Shown here: one piece after another, positions 7,858 through 14,353 of the stretch
How the letters are laid out: every line of letters starts with the position of its first letter
How positions within the stretch are numbered: position 1 is the stretch's first letter
NCBI GenBank assembly: GCA_910585915.1
Contig: CAJUGF010000019.1
Coordinates: 6,079 to 23,305, forward strand
Direction of reading: 5' to 3'
From: an uncultured Bacilli bacterium
Lineage (GTDB): Bacteria; Bacillota_I; Bacilli_A; RF39; UBA660
DNA: 17,227 nucleotides
Notes under the pieces: model-generated
Database searches by the model: none
Told to the model about the DNA's origin: nothing
Seen by the model: the letters and a program-made list of their open reading frames with translations, nothing else
Position numbers and translations under genes: made by a program

Positions 7858-9290
7858 ATTTCATTTCTCCTTTGACGTGTTTTATTTTGATTGGTTAACA
7901 TACTACTTCGAAGAATTTCTTTATCTACTCTTTTTTTTAAAATTCCTTTATTTAGATATATTTTGTCATATGGAGCTAAGGGATAAAAGTATGGTTTTTT
8001 TATGGATGTTAATTCGGTAACATGAATAAAGAAATAAATAAATGTTAGAAAAACGCCGAAAAGTCCATAGAGAGTGGCAGCAAATAAAAAGATGAAGCGA
8101 AAATGTCTTATAGCACTGACGATTTCTTGATTTGTGAATATTAAACTAGTGATAAATGTGAAAGCTATTACGATAATCATAATAGGACTTACAATACCAG
8201 CACTAACAGCAGCTTCTCCAAGAACTAAAGCACCAAGGATAGAAATGGCACTTCCATAGGAGTTTGGAAATCTGACATCACTTTCTTTTAGAATTTCACA
8301 AATGATGAGCATGATGAGGGCTTCAACGATAGCAGGAAAGGGGACATCTGCTCGTTGGGTACCAAAATTAATTAAAAGGGATGTGGGGATGGTTTCAGGA
8401 TTATAATTAATCATGGCAATGTAGAATCCAGGAGTAACAATAGTTAAAAAGAAGCAAGCTAAACGAATGATTTTTAGGTAATTAATATTCTTGGCTTTTT
8501 GATAGTTGTCAGCTACAGGATTAATAAAGTCACTAAAGAAGGCTGGAACTATTAAGGCAAAAGGAGAGGTATCTACTAGTATGGCTATTTTTCCTTCTAA
8601 GAGTGCGTTTGAGACTGCATCTGGTCTTTCTGTTCTAACAACTGTTGGAAAATGTGAATTGTTTTCAATTTCTAAGAATTCAGCAATAGAACCAGAGTCT
8701 AATATGCCATCAATATCAATTTTTTCGATTTCTTTTTTGACAAGATTTATGTTTTCTTGTTCTGCAATATCATCACAATATAAAATATTAATCATTGTAG
8801 TCGTTTTTCTTCCCACTACTAAACTATTCGTTTTAAGAGTACTGGATTTAATTCTTCTTTTAACTAGTCCTAAATTAATTTGAATGTTTTCGGTAAAGCC
8901 ATCTTTTGGTCCAATAATCGCAGGTTCACTGGTTGGTTCTGGAATTCCTCTATTAATATCAGCTTTGGTTTCCATCGCGAATATTTCGCTATTATGAATA
9001 ACGATAGTAAATCCATTGGTGATATAAAATTCAATTTGATCTGGCTCAGTTAATTCAACGGTGTTAGGAGCGGGAATTAAGCTTTGAATGTTTTTTAAAT
9101 TTTTTTCTTTTTCACCACTTAGTAAACTTAAATTTTTTAAAATATAGTCGTTTACTTTATCTGATCCAGAAACACTTTCTAAGTAAGCAATATAAATAAC
9201 TTCTTTGTTATTTAAATGGATTTCTTTTAAGATTAGATCTGGACAATTTTTAAATTCTTCTTTGATTCTTGTCACAATTTTGTTGTTCAT
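7854..9290 (-). CDS. gerAA: Spore germination protein, GerAA family
   Basis: 478 aa, A subunit of a germinant receptor. A cytoplasmic N-terminal part is followed by the family's hallmark blocks: NRGIPEPTSEPAIIGPKDGF, LVKRRIKS, VVRTERPD, LLEGKIAILVDTSPFALIVP, then ESDVRFPNSYGSAISILGAL and GEAAVSAGIVSPIMIIVIA. These are followed by about five membrane segments and a basic C-terminal tail. I start at ATG 9290 (MNNKIVTRIKEEF), five bases after GGTGA on the minus strand, not at the upstream TTG 9317. It is the first gene of the ger operon, divergent from rlmD with 77 bases between starts. In relatives such operons are expressed late in the forespore; I could not place a SigG promoter. Confidence 0.92.
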   Translation of the reverse strand: MNNKIVTRIKEEFKNCPDLILKEIHLNNKEVIYIAYLESVSGSDKVNDYILKNLSLLSGEKEKNLKNIQSLIPAPNTVELTEPDQIEFYITNGFTIVIHNSEIFAMETKADINRGIPEPTSEPAIIGPKDGFTENIQINLGLVKRRIKSSTLKTNSLVVGRKTTTMINILYCDDIAEQENINLVKKEIEKIDIDGILDSGSIAEFLEIENNSHFPTVVRTERPDAVSNALLEGKIAILVDTSPFALIVPAFFSDFINPVADNYQKAKNINYLKIIRLACFFLTIVTPGFYIAMINYNPETIPTSLLINFGTQRADVPFPAIVEALIMLIICEILKESDVRFPNSYGSAISILGALVLGEAAVSAGIVSPIMIIVIAFTFITSLIFTNQEIVSAIRHFRFIFLFAATLYGLFGVFLTFIYFFIHVTELTSIKKPYFYPLAPYDKIYLNKGILKKRVDKEILRSSMLTNQNKTRQRRNEI

Positions 9291-9343
9291 ATATTTCACC
9301 ATTTTTAAAGTACCCAAAACTATTCATGCTATACAAAATAATG

Positions 9344-9349
9344 TATAAT
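9344..9349 (+). promoter_or_regulatory. -10 box upstream of rlmD
   Basis: A consensus TATAAT lies 18 bases before the rlmD start codon, in the 77-base space between the divergent gerAA and rlmD starts. The -35 at the proper spacing (TATTCA) is weak. It would give a very short leader carrying the AAAGGTGA ribosome binding site (9355-9362). Confidence 0.45.
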
Positions 9350-9367
9350 ATTTTAAAGGTGAAATGT

Positions 9368-10561
9368 ATGGCGATTGTTAAAATTGAAAAGTTGGATCAT
9401 CAATTTCGAGGAATTGGATATCTTGATGGTAAGGTTTTGTTTGTACCACGAACGATTCCTAAAGAAATGTGTGATGTCGATATTTTGGATATAAAGAAGA
9501 ATTACATGGTGGGTGAATGTAAAAGGATTTTGGAACGTAGTTCTAAGCGTGTTACTCCAAAGTGTCCTTTTTATGATGCTTGTGGTGGTTGTGATATGGA
9601 ACATATTTCTTATGAGGAAAGTGTTTTGTGGAAGAAGCAAATGTTAGAAGAAATATTTAAAAAGAATGGACTTTGGAATGATAGTATTTCGGTGATAAGT
9701 GATCAATCTGTTGCTTATCGTAATAAAGTATCTTTGAAAGTTCAGAATGGGCGTCTTGGATTTTATCAAAATGATACTCATCAGTTAGTCGAAATTTCAA
9801 AATGTCTTCTTGCGAGTGATGCTATTAATCGGTTGATAGATGATTTTTCATTGTATTCTTTTTCTAATGGAGAAGTAATGATTCGTGTGAATGAAAATGA
9901 TGAGGTATTACTTGATATTATCACCAATGATGAAGTAAAAATTGAAGCAGAATTAACAGAGCGCCATAAGATTGTTGGAATTATGGTGAATCATCGTTGT
10001 GTGTATGGAGAAAGTTATTTTTTTGAACGAAAAAATGGTGTTTTGTATCAAGTGAGTTTTGATTCTTTTTTTCAAGTTAATCCTTTTATTAGTAGTAAAT
10101 TATTCTTATATGTTCGTGATTGTTTGAAAAAGGCTTCCAATGTTCTTGATCTTTATTGTGGAGTTGGAACACTTGGACTTCAAGTTTATCAAAATAGTAT
10201 AAAACTTACGGGAATTGAAATTGTCCCAAATGCAATTTTTAATGCGATGAAAAATGCCAAGTTAAATCATGTCGATGCCAGTTTTCATTTAGGTAATGTT
10301 ACAGATCTTATTTCGAAAATTCCCGTGGATTTTGATGCAGTTATTGTTGATCCTCCAAGAAGTGGATTGGATACTAATACTTGTAAGGCAATTTTCGATA
10401 TGAAACCTGATACTATTTTATATGTTTCTTGTAATCCTCAAACTTTAATTCGAGATTTGAAATTTTTTCAAAAGGATTATGAAATAGTTTCTGTTCAAGG
10501 ATTTGATATGTTTCCTTATACAAAACACGTTGAATGTGTATGCGTGATGAGTAGGCGATAA
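9368..10561 (+). CDS. rlmD: 23S rRNA (uracil-5-)-methyltransferase, RumA/RlmD (RlmCD) family
   Basis: 397 aa from ATG 9368, set by AAAGGTGA five bases upstream; the open frame extends further up but lacks signals. It makes m5U in 23S rRNA with SAM (U1939, and in Gram-positive RlmCD also U747). A TRAM domain (1-55) leads, then Fe-S cysteines C66, C72, C75 (CPFYDACGGCDMEH) and C146. The methyltransferase domain has DLYCGVGTLG (261-270), VDPPRSGLD (327-335), the nucleophile C355 in YVSCNPQTL and the C-terminal HVECVCVMSRR. The last 11 codons and stop are also the start of the 195-bp repeat found twice more downstream, so this gene end is the inferred attachment site. The tail here may be element-derived, but the protein reads intact. 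Confidence 0.93.
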   Translation: MAIVKIEKLDHQFRGIGYLDGKVLFVPRTIPKEMCDVDILDIKKNYMVGECKRILERSSKRVTPKCPFYDACGGCDMEHISYEESVLWKKQMLEEIFKKNGLWNDSISVISDQSVAYRNKVSLKVQNGRLGFYQNDTHQLVEISKCLLASDAINRLIDDFSLYSFSNGEVMIRVNENDEVLLDIITNDEVKIEAELTERHKIVGIMVNHRCVYGESYFFERKNGVLYQVSFDSFFQVNPFISSKLFLYVRDCLKKASNVLDLYCGVGTLGLQVYQNSIKLTGIEIVPNAIFNAMKNAKLNHVDASFHLGNVTDLISKIPVDFDAVIVDPPRSGLDTNTCKAIFDMKPDTILYVSCNPQTLIRDLKFFQKDYEIVSVQGFDMFPYTKHVECVCVMSRR

Positions 10562-10721
10562 ACCCTTATAAATAAAGGGAAAATCAACTATTCAGTAGGG
10601 GTCAAAAAAATGGTAAAAAAACGATAAAAAAATGATATTTTTACTAATTTTTGAAAAAAATATTATGGAGGTTGTCTGTGGAGAATATGTTTCATCATAC
10701 CACCCTAACTGGTATGTGTTG
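10526..10721 (+). repeat. Direct repeat copy A: attachment-site core plus element left end
   Basis: First of three direct copies (about 195 bp) of the same sequence. It starts inside rlmD (CACGTTGAATGTG...), covers the last 11 codons and stop, then a non-coding stretch with CAACTATTCAGTAGGGGTCA, TATTTTTACTAATTTTTGAA and GGTTGTCTGTGGAGAATATG, and ends at the hairpin CATACCACCCTAACTGGTATG plus TGTTG. GAATGTGTATGC (10532-10543) is identical in all copies and is the best guess for the crossover region. Upstream of this copy lies the rlmD body, so it is the chromosome-proximal junction. Confidence 0.85.
10698..10718 (+). other. Inverted repeat at the element left end (copy A)
   Basis: CATACCA and TGGTATG form a perfect 7-bp inverted repeat around a 7-base loop. 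The same structure occurs in copy B (12741-12761: 8-bp stem CATACCAC/GTGGTATG with a different 5-base loop) and copy C (14293-14313). The stem survives while the loop changes, which suggests a selected structure: a recombinase site, an operator or an RNA hairpin. No T-tract follows, so it is not a classical terminator. Confidence 0.55.
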
Positions 10722-10729
10722 TATAGTTA

Positions 10730-10738
10730 TGCTAGAAT
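10730..10738 (+). promoter_or_regulatory. Extended -10 element ahead of unit 1 cargo
   Basis: TGCTAGAAT fits an extended -10 box, just inside unit 1 after the conserved left end and 42 bases before the methyltransferase start. No clear -35 is seen. It is unique to this unit: the three left ends diverge directly before it. Confidence 0.35.
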
Positions 10739-10780
10739 GAAAAAATGGTCAAATAGATGACTAGTAAGGAGATTAAAATT

Positions 10781-11415
10781 ATGAGCGATAAAAAATATTG
10801 GGATGAAATATATTATAGTAATCTAAAGGAATCAGAAAAAGACTTTTTAAATGATATATGGATGGAAAAATATAATGATATTATTTGTAATATAAATAAT
10901 AAAAATGCTATTGATTTAGGATGTGGTTTAGGTCAAGATTCAATATGGTTATTTGAGCGTGGTTTTAATGTAATATCATGTGATTTTTCAGAAAAAGCAA
11001 CAAATAAGTTTAAGCAATGTATCCTAATGCTAATATAATGAATTTTGATATTGTTGATGGCTTACCATTTGAATCTAATTCAGTAGGATTAATAAATGCT
11101 AACTTGTCTATTCATTATTTTGATATGAATAAAACAATGGAAATATTTGATTCTATTTATAAAACTCTTGAAAGAGGTGGCTTATTTATTGGAAGGGTAA
11201 ACTCTGATAAAAATGAATATGTTAATGATGATTATATTAAGGTAGAAGAAAATTTTTACTACAATCCAGTAAAAGAACAACATAAAAGATTATTTAATCA
11301 AGAACAATTTGATAAATTAACCAAAAACTGGAATGTAATTATATTAAATGAAAATGAAACTACTCGTAAAGGAAGAAAAAAATATACTTGGGAATTTATT
11401 TTGCAAAAGTATTAA
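10781..11415 (+). pseudogene. Class I SAM-dependent methyltransferase, frameshifted
   Basis: Two overlapping frames form one protein of about 211 aa. The start is ATG 10781, nine bases after AAGGAG; the upstream ATG 10757 has no SD. The first frame gives MSDKKYWDEIYYSN, then motif I AIDLGCGLGQDSIWLFERGF and ISCDFSEKA, and stops at 11036-11038. The second, from about 11017, continues with YPNANIMNFDIVDGLPFESN, SIHYFDMN and LERGGLFIGRV, and ends in YTWEFILQKY. One lost T around 11017 (CAATTGTATCC to CAATGTATCC) would explain it and restore KQLYPNAN. No slippery heptamer is present, so programmed frameshifting is unlikely. It resembles TehB/Methyltransf-type small-molecule methyltransferases. 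First cargo gene of unit 1. Confidence 0.75.
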
Positions 11416-11444
11416 TAATTATTTAAAAAATAAGGAGGTTTGGA

Positions 11445-12470
11445 ATGAAAAATGAATTGATAAAAGAAAATAAAACAGAATTGCTTATTTATGAGTCAAC
11501 AAATGGGAATATTAAACTAGATGTAAATTTAGAAGGAGAAACAGTTTGGTTATCTTTGGAACAAATGACCAGATTATTTGGAAGGGATAAATCTGTAATT
11601 TCTAGGCACATAAAAAATATTTTTGAAGAAGGTGAATTAGAACGAAATGCTTCAACTATTGCAAATTTTGCAACAGTTCAAAAAGAAGGAATTAGGAAAG
11701 TCGAAAGAAATATTGATTATTATAATTTAGATGTAATAATAAGCGTAGGGTACCGTGTTAAATCTTTAGAGGGTGTAAGATTCAGAAAATGGGCAACTGC
11801 AAGAATTAAAGAATACATAATTAAAGGATATACTATGGATGATGAGCGTCTTAAAAATTTAGGTGGTGGAAAATACTTTTATGAATTAATAAACCGCATT
11901 AAAGATATCCGATCAAGTGAAAAAGTATTATATAGACAAGTTCTTGATTTGTATGCTACTGCAATTGATTATAATCCTAATGCTCCCGAAACTATAAGAT
12001 TCTTTAAAATTGTACAGAACAAATTCCATTTTGCGGCACATGGAAACACTGCAGCAGAAGTTATCTATAATCGTGTTGATGCAAATAAACCATTTATGGG
12101 TCTTACTAGTTTTAAAGGAGAATTGCCAAGCATTAATGATATAGAAATTGCTAAAAATTATTTAACAGAAGAAGAACTTTTGATGTTAAACAATTTAGTT
12201 TCAGGATATTTTGATTTTGCTGAATTTCAAGCAATGAAACATAAACCTATGAGGATGAAAGATTATATTAATCAGTTAGATAAAATATTAGACTCTCTAG
12301 ATGCTAATATTCTCTTAAATGCAGGTAAAATTAGTCATAAGGAAGCAATAGAAAAGGCAAAACTAGAATATGGAAAGTATCAGATAAAAGAACTTACTTC
12401 AATCGAAAAAGAGTATTTAAAATCTATTAATAAAATCAATGAAATTGCTGAAAAATTAAACAATAATTAA
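11445..12470 (+). CDS. RhuM-family (virulence RhuM) protein
   Basis: 341 aa, full length for the RhuM family (Virulence_RhuM domain). An N-terminal winged/helix-turn-helix-like segment (about 34-60: VWLSLEQMTRLFGRDKSVIS) is followed by the family core YYNLDVIISVGYRVKSLEG and RFRKWATARIKEYIIKGY, then a helical C-terminal half with HFAAHGNTAAEVIYNRVDA and MRMKDYINQLD. The biochemical role of RhuM is not established; homologues occur on pathogenicity and defence islands. AAGGAGG lies about eight bases before ATG 11445. It is the last gene of unit 1; its stop directly abuts the conserved right end. A second, truncated copy (roughly 60% identical in the shared part by eye) holds the same position in unit 2. 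Confidence 0.88.
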   Translation: MKNELIKENKTELLIYESTNGNIKLDVNLEGETVWLSLEQMTRLFGRDKSVISRHIKNIFEEGELERNASTIANFATVQKEGIRKVERNIDYYNLDVIISVGYRVKSLEGVRFRKWATARIKEYIIKGYTMDDERLKNLGGGKYFYELINRIKDIRSSEKVLYRQVLDLYATAIDYNPNAPETIRFFKIVQNKFHFAAHGNTAAEVIYNRVDANKPFMGLTSFKGELPSINDIEIAKNYLTEEELLMLNNLVSGYFDFAEFQAMKHKPMRMKDYINQLDKILDSLDANILLNAGKISHKEAIEKAKLEYGKYQIKELTSIEKEYLKSINKINEIAEKLNNN

Positions 12471-12571
12471 TTAGTCATAATAAACATTGAACCTAATATG
12501 TTTGTATATTATGACATAGTCAGTTATAAACGAACATATCAATGTGAACTATTCATAACGTACATTTTAGT
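12468..12571 (+). repeat. Element right end, unit 1
   Basis: The ~104-bp stretch between the rhuM stop and copy B aligns without length change to 14020-14123, between the truncated rhuM stop and copy C. Best conserved are ATATTATGACATAGTCAGTT (identical), AACATAT and AACTATTCATAA. Nothing like it precedes copy A, where the rlmD body is. It therefore marks the right terminus of an element ending at the attachment core. Confidence 0.8.
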
Positions 12572-12766
12572 CATGTGGAATGTGTATGCGTGATGACGAG
12601 GCGATAACCCCTTATAAATAAAGAGAAAATCAACTATTCAGTAGGGGTCAAAAAATGGTAAAAAGCGAGTGAATTATTGATATTTTTACTAATTTTTGAA
12701 AAAAATACTATAGAGGTTGTCTGTGGAGAATATGTTTCATCATACCACATTAGGTGGTATGAGTTG
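12572..12766 (+). repeat. Direct repeat copy B: attachment core plus element left end (unit 1/unit 2 junction)
   Basis: Second copy of the 195-bp repeat. It opens with an rlmD-like tail reading HVECVCVMTRR and stop (11 codons, one substitution from the real gene) with no gene in front of it, then the same left-end sequence with scattered substitutions and small indels. AACTATTCA occurs on both sides of the core (12547-12555 and 12632-12640). The hairpin loop differs from copies A and C. With 12468-12571 it fills the 368-base gap between rhuM and the next gene; 12767-12838 is AT-rich with no recognisable feature beyond a TATAAT at 12767-12772. Confidence 0.85.
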
Positions 12767-12838
12767 TATAATTGAAATTACCACATGTTTAACAAAAATA
12801 AATTATAAATATATAATGGAAATAAATTGGAGGATATA

Positions 12839-13630
12839 ATGAGGATATTAAGTTATAATGTTTATGGTGTTAAAGATGCATTGCCTTTAATTCCTAAATG
12901 GGATGAAAGGCAAAGAAATATAGAGAGAATTTTAAATAAAATACTAGAAGATAATGACATAAAAGTTTGTTGTTTTCAAGAGGTAAATAAAAATAATATA
13001 CAAATGTTAGAAAATATTTTAATAAGCAATAACTTTAAAATATTAGAAAAATTCCCAATGAAAACGCAGTTATATAATCAGTATAATATTGTTGCCATAA
13101 AAAATGAACAGAATATAAGAATTAATTATGTTTATTGTCTGCCTCATGGTAAAGATATGGAATATAAAAATGTAGATAATCAAGTTATTGATTATAACAT
13201 GAGTGATTATAGAACAACTGTATTTGTATGTTTTGAATATATAAATAAAAAATATTTAATAGGTAATATTCATACAGATTATATATCAACTGAAGGTAAA
13301 GTAAAAGGCGTTATAAAAACATTAAATTATATGGATACTATAGATGCAGATTATAAAATTGTATTAGGTGATATGAATATGGTTTCACATATGTCAGAAA
13401 CTTATAATATTCTAAAACAAAACAGTAACTATGTAATTCTTTCAAGAAATAGGAACTTTAATGTGAGTGATAATTCATGGCATGGATATGGAACAAAGGA
13501 ACAAGTGAATGTTGATTTTGCTTTCGTTGAAAAAAATACTATAACCTCATATAATTATCAAATAGTAAAACAGGATGATATGAAGCGAGAAGGGTCAGAT
13601 CATAGGCCAATCATAATTTCAATAAATTAA
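12839..13630 (+). CDS. Endonuclease/exonuclease/phosphatase (EEP) family protein
   Basis: 263 aa from ATG 12839, set by GGAGG five bases upstream; an in-frame TTG at 12827 overlaps the SD and is rejected. All hallmarks of the EEP (DNase I-like) fold are present: N7 in LSYNVYG, E48 in CCFQEVN, H145 in GNIHTD, D178 and N180 in LGDMN, D226 in VDFAFV, and D254-H255 in GSDHRPI. A divalent-metal phosphodiesterase or nuclease activity is therefore likely. The substrate (DNA, RNA, nucleotide or lipid) cannot be inferred. No signal peptide, so it acts in the cytoplasm. It is the main cargo of unit 2 and has no obvious immunity partner. Codon use is strongly AT-biased (AGA, ATA), unlike the backbone genes. 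Confidence 0.85.
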   Translation: MRILSYNVYGVKDALPLIPKWDERQRNIERILNKILEDNDIKVCCFQEVNKNNIQMLENILISNNFKILEKFPMKTQLYNQYNIVAIKNEQNIRINYVYCLPHGKDMEYKNVDNQVIDYNMSDYRTTVFVCFEYINKKYLIGNIHTDYISTEGKVKGVIKTLNYMDTIDADYKIVLGDMNMVSHMSETYNILKQNSNYVILSRNRNFNVSDNSWHGYGTKEQVNVDFAFVEKNTITSYNYQIVKQDDMKREGSDHRPIIISIN

Positions 13631-13695
13631 GTGATTTAAAAAATATTTATTGAAAAGTAAATAATAGTATTTTATACAGGGTGTAGGTTTTAAAG

Positions 13696-14022
13696 TTGAA
13701 AAATACAATTATGGAAAATAATAAAACAGAATTAATAATATATGAATCAAAAGACGGAAATATTAAACTAGATGTCAATTTAGAAAATGAAATAGTTTGG
13801 TTAACGGCTAATCAAATGTCTCTAATTTTTAATAGAGATGAAAAAGTTATTAGAAAACATATAAACAATGTTTTTGATGATGGAGAATTAGATAAGGAAA
13901 ACAATACGCAAAAAATGCGTGTTGATGGTGTAAAGCAACTCGTTTCATATTATAATTTAGATGTAATAATAAGTGTAGGATATCGTGTAAAATCTTTAGA
14001 AGGTGTAAGATTTAGAAATTAA
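13696..14022 (+). pseudogene. RhuM-family protein, internally deleted remnant
   Basis: 108 codons from TTG 13696 (an in-frame ATG is at 13711). The N-terminus matches the unit 1 RhuM closely (NGNIKLDVNLE / DGNIKLDVNLE, then an HTH-like segment and the identical YYNLDVIISVGYRVKSLEG) and stops after GVRFRN. In the unit 1 gene the same point continues as GVRFRKWATARIKEY for 226 more residues. The remnant's final codon, stop and following right end line up with the 3' end of the full gene, so the middle and C-terminal part was deleted while the end was kept. The start codon is TTG instead of ATG, and the SD is reduced to GTAGG compared with AAGGAGG. Probably non-functional, though the DNA-binding part could still be made. 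Confidence 0.8.
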
Positions 14023-14123
14023 TTATACATAACAAACATTCAATTTATTTACTATGGATATTATGACATAGTCAGTTATACCCAAACATATAAAGGGCAA
14101 CTATTCATAATATACAAACAACG
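14020..14123 (+). repeat. Element right end, unit 2
   Basis: Second copy of the ~104-bp right end, aligned over its whole length with 12468-12571 and sharing ATATTATGACATAGTCAGTT and AACTATTCATAA (AACTATTCA at 14099-14107). It begins at the stop of the truncated rhuM. No third copy is visible before the window ends, so unit 3 is not closed here. Confidence 0.8.
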
Positions 14124-14318
14124 CATGTGGAATGTGTATGCTTGTTAAATAGGCGATAAACCCCTATAAATACTGGGAAAATCAATTGTTCAGTAGGGAC
14201 GGAAAAATGGTGAAAAACGAGTAAATTATTGATATTTTTACTAATTTTTGAAAAAAACATTGTGGAGGTTGTCTGTGGAGAATATGTTTCCTCATACCAC
14301 CCTAACTGGTATGTGTTG
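14124..14318 (+). repeat. Direct repeat copy C: attachment core plus element left end (unit 2/unit 3 junction)
   Basis: Third copy of the repeat. Its rlmD-like tail reads HVECVCLLNRR and stop, the most diverged of the three, yet still open and ending at the same place. The rest follows the left-end pattern: AATTGTTCAGTAGGG (two changes in the AACTATTCA block), TTTTTACTAATTTTTGAA, GTGGAGGTTGTCTGTGGAG, and the hairpin CATACCACCCTAACTGGTATG identical to copy A. With the right end before it, it occupies the 331-base gap from 14023 to 14353. Confidence 0.85.
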
Positions 14319-14353
14319 ACTAGCCCAAATTTGGTAGTAATGAGCAGATTGTA

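Noticed and set aside
7175..8883. Plus-strand open frames inside gerAC and gerAA
   Set aside because: Antisense shadows of genes with clear family motifs. No ribosome binding sites and Ser-rich nonsense sequence.
9291..9330. SigG-type promoter for the ger operon
   Set aside because: GCATG on the minus strand fits a SigF/SigG -35, but no CATnnTA-like -10 lies at the required distance, so I do not call it.
9269..9367. Longer N-terminus for rlmD
   Set aside because: The extra 33 codons overlap the gerAA start and promoter region, have no SD and do not resemble a TRAM domain. ATG 9368 with AAAGGTGA begins exactly where the TRAM domain does.
10561..10590. Rho-independent terminator after rlmD
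   Set aside because: CCCTT...AAGGG can form a 5-bp stem, but no T-tract follows and the pairing is not kept in copy B, so it is unlikely to be a terminator.
11010..11025. Programmed -1 frameshift in the methyltransferase
   Set aside because: The overlap holds no X-XXY-YYZ slippery heptamer or following stem, and a single restored T gives a natural family sequence. A simple deletion is more likely.
10526..14318. Integron attC array
   Set aside because: The layout (one-way cargo, repeated sites) is reminiscent of an integron, but the repeats carry an rlmD tail and a separate right end, lack the R''/L'' to L'/R' attC architecture, and there is no intI or attI. Element accretion at rlmD explains more.
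10526..14318. CRISPR array
   Set aside because: Three ~195-bp repeats separated by 1.4-1.9 kb of coding sequence are far outside CRISPR repeat and spacer sizes, and there are no cas genes.
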